This document shows positions 14,206 to 19,266 of a stretch of 19,266 nt of DNA, piece after piece. The notes under the pieces are model-generated. The model made no database searches, was not told where the DNA came from, and saw nothing but the letters and a program-made list of their open reading frames with translations. The stretch is from positions 1 to 19,266 of the forward strand of contig JAEZQX010000249.1 of assembly GCA_023441105.1 (NCBI GenBank). The letters are read 5' to 3'. The translations under genes were made by a program, and so were the position numbers. Position 1 is the first letter of the stretch, and every line of letters starts with the position of its first letter. Source of the stretch: Pseudomonadota bacterium. GTDB lineage: Bacteria; Pseudomonadota; Gammaproteobacteria; Burkholderiales; Burkholderiaceae.

Positions 14206-15636
14206 TTGAAGCCAACCACGCTTGCGCCCCCGAAACCGGACCCGGGCAACCGGTCGTGGTGGTACCGCGATGCGCTGCAGTCCCGCGAGCCGTGCCCGCC
14301 GCTGAGGGGCGAGCACCGCTGCGATGTGGCGGTGGTAGGCGGCGGCTTCACCGGTCTTTGGACCGCCATCACGCTCAAGGAACGAGATCCGCGGCGATCG
14401 GTGATGATTCTCGAGGCATCGAGGTGCGGATCCGGGGCCAGCGGCATGAACGGCGGCAAGGTTTCCGGCTATTGGCCGGCGCTGCGCTCGCTGGCCTCGA
14501 CCCTCGGTGAAGATGATGCTTTGCGGGTCGCCCGCGCCGGCACGCGAGCGCAGGACGCGATCCGGCGCTGGTGCACCATGCCCGGTCGCGACGTCTGGTG
14601 GCGCGAGGCCGGCAACCTGCGCGTCTCGACGTCCCCCACCCAGGACCAGCGCATGCAGGCGATGGTCGACGCGGCGCGGCGACTGGGCGTGCCCGATACC
14701 GTCGAGCCGCTCACGGCCCGGCAGGTCCAGGCACGATGCGCCTCGCCGGCCATGCGTGGCGGGGTGTTCCTCCCGGAAGGCGCGACTGTCCATCCGGCCC
14801 TGCTGGTCGAGTCGCTCCGAAAGGCCGCCCGCGAGCTGGGCGTCGCCATCCACGAGGATTCGGCAGTGCTGTCCCTGCAGAAAGGCGTCCCGAGCGAGTT
14901 GTCGACGCGCGAGGCTCGGGTGGTTGCGCAGGACGTGGTCATGGCCAGCAACGTCTCGCTCGCCGCGGACTCCGCGGTGCAACCGCACCTGTGCGTGTTC
15001 TCGAGCTACGCCTTGATGACGGAGCCGGCTTCCCAGGCACTCGCACGCCAGGGTTGGCACGGCGACGAGGGGTTCAGCGACTTCCGCATGTTCCTGCACT
15101 ACTTCCGCAAGACGCCGGATGGGCGGGTCTTGATGGGATCCGGATCGGGTCCGATCGCCATGACCGGCAACAGCGACGATCCCCGGCTGAGATCCGACGG
15201 CGAGAGCCTCGACCGGACCATCGCCGGCCTGCGGCGCCTGCTTCCCGCCCTTGCCGGGGTGGAAGTCTCGGCCACCTGGGGTGGCGCGCTCGACGTGTCA
15301 TCGGACCGGCTGCCCTTCTTCGGTACCTTCCCGGGCACGCGGGTGCACTACGGCTGCGGCTATTCGGGTCACGGCGTCAATGCGACCTGGATCGGCGGCC
15401 AATGCCTCGCATCGCTCGTGCTCCGGCAGCGCGACGACTGGACCGCCTCCCCGTTCTGCACCAGGTCGCTGCCGCGCTTTCCGCCCGAGCCTTGGCGCAC
15501 GGTCGGCGGTCGCGCAATCCGCTGGGGGATACTGAGATGCGAGGAGGCGGCCGACGATGGCAGGCAGGGCTCCTGGATGGCCAGGACCCTTGCTTCGGCG
15601 CCGGAGAAGCTCGGAATGAAGATCGGGACACGATAA
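14206..15636 (+). CDS. FAD-dependent oxidoreductase (DAO family)
   Basis: This 476-residue flavoprotein has a Rossmann motif CDVAVVGGGFTGLWTA (39-54), preceded by SWWYRDAL, a pattern common in DAO-type proteins acting on amines. GSGASGMNGGKVSGYW (about 76-91) is the family's FAD-contacting segment, where the RSxGxN motif is replaced by GASGMNGG. TWGGALDVSSDRLPFFG and YGCGYSGHGVNATWIGGQ form the C-terminal FAD-binding end. Such enzymes oxidise the C-N bond of amino acids or amines using oxygen or an electron acceptor. The start is TTG 14206, with only a weak GGGA upstream; no in-frame ATG occurs before the FAD motif. It starts 13 nt after the Bug receptor, and the amidohydrolase follows by 12 nt. 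Oxidation of a D-amino acid released by the carbamoylase-like enzyme would fit. Confidence 0.88.
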   Translation: MKPTTLAPPKPDPGNRSWWYRDALQSREPCPPLRGEHRCDVAVVGGGFTGLWTAITLKERDPRRSVMILEASRCGSGASGMNGGKVSGYWPALRSLASTLGEDDALRVARAGTRAQDAIRRWCTMPGRDVWWREAGNLRVSTSPTQDQRMQAMVDAARRLGVPDTVEPLTARQVQARCASPAMRGGVFLPEGATVHPALLVESLRKAARELGVAIHEDSAVLSLQKGVPSELSTREARVVAQDVVMASNVSLAADSAVQPHLCVFSSYALMTEPASQALARQGWHGDEGFSDFRMFLHYFRKTPDGRVLMGSGSGPIAMTGNSDDPRLRSDGESLDRTIAGLRRLLPALAGVEVSATWGGALDVSSDRLPFFGTFPGTRVHYGCGYSGHGVNATWIGGQCLASLVLRQRDDWTASPFCTRSLPRFPPEPWRTVGGRAIRWGILRCEEAADDGRQGSWMARTLASAPEKLGMKIGTR

Positions 15637-15648
15637 GGAGGAGAGAGA

Positions 15649-16872
15649 ATGTCGAAGCTGCTTCTGCGCAATCTCGCGCTGCTGGACCCGGCAGCGGGAA
15701 CCGTCACTGGCGGCTACGAGGTGCTGGTTGAAGGCAAGACCATCGCTGCAGTCGAACGCGGGCGGATCGACGCCCGCGGTGCCGAGGTACGGGACCTCAA
15801 GGGCCGGACGCTGATGCCGGGACTGATCGATTGCCATGTCCACCTGAACCGCACCATCCTGCCCACGGCCCCGCTCATGCTGCCGTCGCTCCTCACTGCC
15901 CATGCGGGTGCGACGCTGAAGGGCATGCTGATGCGTGGCTTCACCACCATCCGCGATGCCGGCGGCGCGGACGCGGGTCATCGGCAGGCCGTCGAACAGG
16001 GACTGTTCACCGGTCCGCGGGTGTTCGTGTCGGGACGTGCGATCAGCCAGACCGGTGGTCACGGCGATCCACGCTCGCCGGCGGATCTGGTCGCGCCGTG
16101 TGATTGCGTGCATCTCGAGGCGGGCCTGGGGCGTATCGCCGACGGCGTGCCGGAGGTGCGCAAGGCGGTGCGCGACGAGATCCGACTTGGCGCCGATCAG
16201 ATCAAGCTGATGGCGGGTGGCGGCCTGGCCTCGCAGGCGGATTTCCCGGATCAGCTGCAGTACTCCCAGGAGGAGCTCGATGCGGTCGTCGACGAGGCGA
16301 CACGGTCGAGGACCTATGTCATGGCACACGTTTTCTCGGCGGAGGGGATCAGGCGGTGCATCCAGGCCGGCGTCAGGACCATCGAGCATGGCTACTTCCT
16401 GGACGAACCCACCGCCAGGTTGATGAAGGAGTCGGGAACCTACCTGTCGATCAATCTGCTGACGGTGCAGGTCATCGCCAACGGCAAGTCGCTCGGCTAC
16501 ACCGACGCGAGCATCGCGAAGGCTCAGGACGTGCTCAAACGCGGCGTCCGGGCTTACGAGATTGCCCTGCGCGAAGGGGTGAAGGTGGCATTCGCAACCG
16601 ACCTGTCACGGGCGCCCGAGCGGATGTCGGAGGAGTTCCTGGCTCGCGCGGACATGTCGACCCCGGCGCAGATGATCCGCAGCGCAACGGTGGTAGGCGC
16701 GGAGGTGGTGCGGATGCCCGGCCGCGTCGGCGAGATCGTGCCCGGCGCCTTCGCCGATCTGCTGGCAATCGACGGCAATCCGCTCGACGACATCAATCTT
16801 CTTACCGAGCAGGGCAAGCACATGCCGCTGATCATGAAGGAAGGCGCGATCCACAAGGACGTCCTTTCGTGA
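15649..16872 (+). CDS. Metal-dependent amidohydrolase (imidazolonepropionase/Xaa-Pro dipeptidase-like)
   Basis: This 407-residue amidohydrolase-superfamily protein has the composite domain at both ends and a TIM barrel between. Metal and catalytic residues are visible: DCHVH (His63, His65), IKLMAGGG with Lys186 as the probable carboxylated lysine, AHVFS (His227), IEHGYF (His247) and the strand-8 aspartate in ATDLS (Asp318). This pattern is seen in the group that includes Xaa-Pro and Xaa-Arg dipeptidases and imidazolonepropionase-like enzymes, which hydrolyse cyclic or peptide-type amides. No signal peptide is seen. A GGAGG-rich site (AAGGAGGAGAG) directly precedes ATG 15649. It lies 12 nt after the FAD oxidoreductase gene and 6 nt before the CobW-type gene, which may supply its metal. 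The substrate is unknown. Confidence 0.88.
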   Translation: MSKLLLRNLALLDPAAGTVTGGYEVLVEGKTIAAVERGRIDARGAEVRDLKGRTLMPGLIDCHVHLNRTILPTAPLMLPSLLTAHAGATLKGMLMRGFTTIRDAGGADAGHRQAVEQGLFTGPRVFVSGRAISQTGGHGDPRSPADLVAPCDCVHLEAGLGRIADGVPEVRKAVRDEIRLGADQIKLMAGGGLASQADFPDQLQYSQEELDAVVDEATRSRTYVMAHVFSAEGIRRCIQAGVRTIEHGYFLDEPTARLMKESGTYLSINLLTVQVIANGKSLGYTDASIAKAQDVLKRGVRAYEIALREGVKVAFATDLSRAPERMSEEFLARADMSTPAQMIRSATVVGAEVVRMPGRVGEIVPGAFADLLAIDGNPLDDINLLTEQGKHMPLIMKEGAIHKDVLS

Positions 16873-16878
16873 GCGCCC

Positions 16879-18006
16879 GTGCGGTCTGACGAACTTCTTA
16901 CCGGCAAGCGGATCCCCGTCTATACCCTGACGGGCTTTCTCGGCAGTGGCAAGACGAGCCTCTTGACGCGCCTGCTGGAGCACCCGCTCATGGCACGGAC
17001 CGCTGTCATCGTGAACGAGTTCGGTGACGTCGGCCTCGACCAGCTCACGATCCGCCAGGTCGACGAGCAGGTTCGCCTGCTGGCCCATGGCTGTGTCTGC
17101 TGCCTGGCCCGCGATGATCTGCTGGAGACGCTGCGCTCGCTCTATGCCGACCAGCTGAAGGAAGGGGTCGAGGTGTGCGATCGCGTCATCATCGAGACGA
17201 GCGGAATGGCGGACCCGATTCCAGTCGTTCACACGATGCTTGCCGACCCGCTACTCCAGGAACGATTCATCTATCGCGGAACCGTGGTGACGATCGACCT
17301 CCTCCAGCCTGCCGACGAGCTGCTCGCCCGGGTGGAAGGCGCCCGGCAGGTCGCCGCGGCGGATCTCTTCGTGCTCACCAAGGCGGACCTGGCGCCGGCC
17401 ACCGCCGCCGGCGAGATGGCTCCGTCGCTGCAACGCTTCAATCCGATCGCCGGCGTGCTCGGCAACGAGCCGGCTTCGCTCGACGAGATCGCGCGTCGGA
17501 TCGCCGAGGAGCGAGTGGATTGCTCGCGAGCCACCGCCTCTGCGACCGGCTGGCTGCTTGCGGCGCTGGGGCGCGCCGGCCGCGGCGAACAGTCGAAGGG
17601 CAACGAGCCCTTCAGCGCTCGCCGGATCGAGCACCATCGATCACCGGTCGAGTCCTTCGTCCTGCGGCTGGAGGTGCCGGTCCAATGGCCCGAGTTCACC
17701 GCCTGGCTGCAACGTCTCCTGGCGCACAACCAGGCGCGGCTGCTCAGGCTGAAGGGGGTTGTCGAGGTCGAGGGGGAGCCGGAGCCGGTCATCGTCCAGG
17801 CGGTCCGCCAGCTCTTCCACCCCTGCTCTCCCCTGCCTCGCCGCCCCGGCGACGAGCAGGGGTCCCGCCTGGTGCTGATCGTCGACAACCCGCGGCGGTT
17901 GGCGCGGCGCGCACTGGGGGTCGCCACGCTGGGAGAGGATATCTTCGGCGCAAGCGACCGCGCCGAACCAACCACGATGCAGGCGCTCGAGCGGGCGCTG
18001 CTCTGA
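16879..18006 (+). CDS. CobW/COG0523-family GTPase, putative metallochaperone
   Basis: This 375-residue G3E GTPase has Walker A GFLGSGKT (19-26), NEFGDVGLD (46-54), the metal-binding GCVCC motif (CxCC, Cys72/74/75), ETSGMADP (106-113) and the guanine-specificity motif TKAD (167-170). A CobW C-terminal domain follows from about residue 245 to the end. Members of the family deliver Zn, Co or other metals to particular enzymes. The start is GTG 16879, 6 nt after the amidohydrolase stop, with a weak ribosome binding site, so coupling is likely. The protein lacks the long His-rich loop found in some zinc members. Its place directly after a metal amidohydrolase and before a deacetylase-like protein suggests it metallates one of them. 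Confidence 0.9.
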   Translation: MRSDELLTGKRIPVYTLTGFLGSGKTSLLTRLLEHPLMARTAVIVNEFGDVGLDQLTIRQVDEQVRLLAHGCVCCLARDDLLETLRSLYADQLKEGVEVCDRVIIETSGMADPIPVVHTMLADPLLQERFIYRGTVVTIDLLQPADELLARVEGARQVAAADLFVLTKADLAPATAAGEMAPSLQRFNPIAGVLGNEPASLDEIARRIAEERVDCSRATASATGWLLAALGRAGRGEQSKGNEPFSARRIEHHRSPVESFVLRLEVPVQWPEFTAWLQRLLAHNQARLLRLKGVVEVEGEPEPVIVQAVRQLFHPCSPLPRRPGDEQGSRLVLIVDNPRRLARRALGVATLGEDIFGASDRAEPTTMQALERALL

Positions 18007-18017
18007 CATCACGACCT

Positions 18018-18023
18018 GGAGGA
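18018..18023 (+). promoter_or_regulatory. Ribosome binding site that fixes the TTG start of the deacetylase-like gene
   Basis: GGAGGA lies 7 nt before TTG 18031. The next in-frame ATG at 18043 would be 19 nt away, so TTG is preferred. Confidence 0.6.
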
Positions 18024-18030
18024 ACTTGAA

Positions 18031-19038
18031 TTGAGACACCTGATGGTGGTCGCAACCATGGATTGCGAGCCGATCACGACCCTGACGCATGGTTCGGCCA
18101 CCGGACCGGGAACCTGGAGCCTCGGCGAATCGGCGGTAAGGGGATATGCGGATCTTGCCCGCTCCTACGGCTGGCCGGTGACATTCTTCGTGCATCCGGA
18201 GACGGCGGAGGCGCAGCCGGAGGTATTCAGGGACCTGGCCGGCGGCGGTGCCTTTCTCGGCCTGCATGTGCATCCGTGGAAGTACGCCATGTCGCGCCAC
18301 GACGGCAATCGCTACCTGGAGCACTACGGCGGCCTGTCCGACGCCGAGCAGCAGGAACTGATTTCTGAGACGAGTGCGATCTGGGCGCAGGCGTTCGGTC
18401 GAAAGCCGGATCACTTTCGACCCGGCACTTTCTCGGCGAACGACTCGGTGTTCCGGCTCCTCGCGGAAGCCGGTTTCGTCGGCGGATCGTGTTCGCTACC
18501 CGGACGGGCGATGCCGGAAATGCGTGCCAATTGGACCGGGGCGGAGCCCGACCCGCACCGGGCGCACAGTCGCTTCCGGCAGTTGGCCGGATCCCTCGAT
18601 TTTTCCGAGATGCCGGTGTCCGTCGACTTCTCGCGGTCGCTGAAGGGGCGGATCGGCGGCACGTTCCATCCGGACCTGCGGCCGGACACCGACTGGCAGG
18701 GGCAATACGGCTTGAGCTACGACGCCATCGCCGCCGCTATCGTCGCCCAGATCATCGAGCGGCAGCCGGATGTTCCGGTCATCAATCTGCTGACCCACAA
18801 CATGTTCGACTACAGCGATCCGGCCGATGCGGCTTGTGTCCGGCTACGCCAGGCTTTCGACGCCATCGCGGCGGCCTGCCATGCCAACGGCGTCGAAGCC
18901 GTCGGTGCGACCGTCGCGGACGTCACCAAGGCAGTTCGCAGCCTGCCGGCTCGAGCCGAACCCTTCGTCTGCGAGGGGAACATGTATGGCAAGGGCGCCG
19001 CAGTCGGCACCCTGCCCGTCCCGGCACGAGCACACTGA
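18031..19038 (+). CDS. Polysaccharide-deacetylase-like (NodB/PuuE fold) hydrolase
   Basis: This 335-residue protein has the NodB-homology fold. MDCEP (Asp11, Glu13) stands for the first motif, normally TFDD or VDVE. GLHVHPW (His79, His81) is the metal-histidine motif, and FRPGTFS (129-135) the third. LLTHNMFDYSD (about 263-273) holds the C-terminal histidine. No signal peptide or membrane segment is seen, so it is probably cytoplasmic. That argues against a cell-wall or chitin substrate and is closer to the PuuE allantoinase and cyclic-imide-hydrolase branch, which opens cyclic amides. It lies 24 nt after the CobW-type gene and 30 nt before the tautomerase-like gene. A cyclic-amide hydrolase placed with a carbamoylase would make sense, but the substrate is inferred from context. 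Confidence 0.8.
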   Translation: MRHLMVVATMDCEPITTLTHGSATGPGTWSLGESAVRGYADLARSYGWPVTFFVHPETAEAQPEVFRDLAGGGAFLGLHVHPWKYAMSRHDGNRYLEHYGGLSDAEQQELISETSAIWAQAFGRKPDHFRPGTFSANDSVFRLLAEAGFVGGSCSLPGRAMPEMRANWTGAEPDPHRAHSRFRQLAGSLDFSEMPVSVDFSRSLKGRIGGTFHPDLRPDTDWQGQYGLSYDAIAAAIVAQIIERQPDVPVINLLTHNMFDYSDPADAACVRLRQAFDAIAAACHANGVEAVGATVADVTKAVRSLPARAEPFVCEGNMYGKGAAVGTLPVPARAH

Positions 19039-19068
19039 ACGATTGACGAATCCAACGAGGAAGACGAC

Positions 19069-19266
19069 ATGCCGATCATACGCATCGAGTGGTTCAAGGG
19101 TCGCACGGATGACCAGAAGGAGGCAGTGGCGAGGGCGATCACCGAGGTGATGCAAACCCACACGCAGGTCAAACCGGAAAGCGTCATCGTCGTCTTCGCC
19201 GACGTGGACCGGGGCAATTGGGCCACCGCCGGTCGACTCGCCTCCCGTCCGGCCGCGCGGCCGCAG
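19069..19266 (+). CDS. 4-oxalocrotonate tautomerase-like protein, cut by the right edge
   Basis: The first 66 codons are present with no stop before the window ends. The sequence MPIIRIEWFKGRTDDQKEAVARA has the catalytic Pro2 of the tautomerase superfamily, followed by the helix and the second strand SVIVVFADVDRGNWATAG. 4-OT subunits are usually about 60-70 residues, so the end should come soon after the edge; the last residues (RLASRPAARPQ) look unlike the family. GAGGAA (19057-19062) lies 6 nt before ATG 19069. These enzymes move double bonds in 2-oxo/enol acids, or in some cases hydrate or dehalogenate. It would act on a keto acid made by the preceding enzymes. Confidence 0.85.
   Translation, partial: MPIIRIEWFKGRTDDQKEAVARAITEVMQTHTQVKPESVIVVFADVDRGNWATAGRLASRPAARPQ

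Noticed and set aside
13032..14459. A 475-codon minus-strand frame opposite the second Bug receptor
   Set aside because: Spans three real plus-strand genes and has no family features.
1..19266. CRISPR arrays, tRNA or rRNA genes, transposases, phage or plasmid genes
   Set aside because: No regularly spaced repeats, no recognisable RNA genes and no mobile-element proteins were found in any frame.

Overview
The window is GC-rich with densely packed genes, and nothing in it suggests phage, plasmid, IS, CRISPR, rRNA or tRNA. It contains two Bug-family (tripartite tricarboxylate) solute receptors with no TctA/TctB membrane partners nearby. Large orphan Bug families are characteristic of Burkholderiales, so a soil or environmental betaproteobacterium is the best guess. 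This rests on gene content only.

Left part (1-9024). A DNA-repair pair lies on the minus strand: a radical SAM/helix-hairpin-helix protein followed, with an ATGA overlap, by the start of a uracil-DNA-glycosylase-type protein cut by the window edge. A LexA-like dyad sits just in front of the pair. Next is an exported cyclase-family enzyme (minus strand) that is broken by a frameshift. Divergent from it is a membrane acyltransferase. A Bug receptor and an alpha/beta hydrolase form a two-gene plus-strand unit. They face a minus-strand series: a SAM methyltransferase, a YihY/BrkB membrane protein, and a PanB-like protein that has lost the usual metal ligands.

Right part (9025-19266). This looks like one catabolic locus built around a divergent promoter at 12010-12226. 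The minus arm is a TauD-type dioxygenase, a DapA-type lyase/aldolase and a LacI/GntR-type regulator, tightly packed with a GTGA overlap. The plus arm is an N-carbamoyl-D-amino-acid-hydrolase-like enzyme, a Bug receptor, a DAO-type FAD oxidoreductase, a metal-dependent amidohydrolase, a CobW-type GTPase/metallochaperone, a polysaccharide-deacetylase-like (possibly PuuE/imidase-like) protein and a 4-oxalocrotonate-tautomerase-like protein that runs off the right edge. A perfect 12-bp palindrome with a central CG lies between good -35 and -10 elements of the plus-arm promoter and is a plausible operator for the LacI-type regulator.

My reading is that the right half encodes uptake and stepwise breakdown of a nitrogen-containing organic compound, perhaps a cyclic amide, imide or hydantoin-like molecule passing through an N-carbamoyl intermediate. 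The substrate cannot be determined from sequence. Seven of the ten genes in this locus appear to start with GTG or TTG, whereas the intact genes to its left use ATG. No gap between genes exceeds 300 bases; the longest is the 217-bp divergent promoter region.
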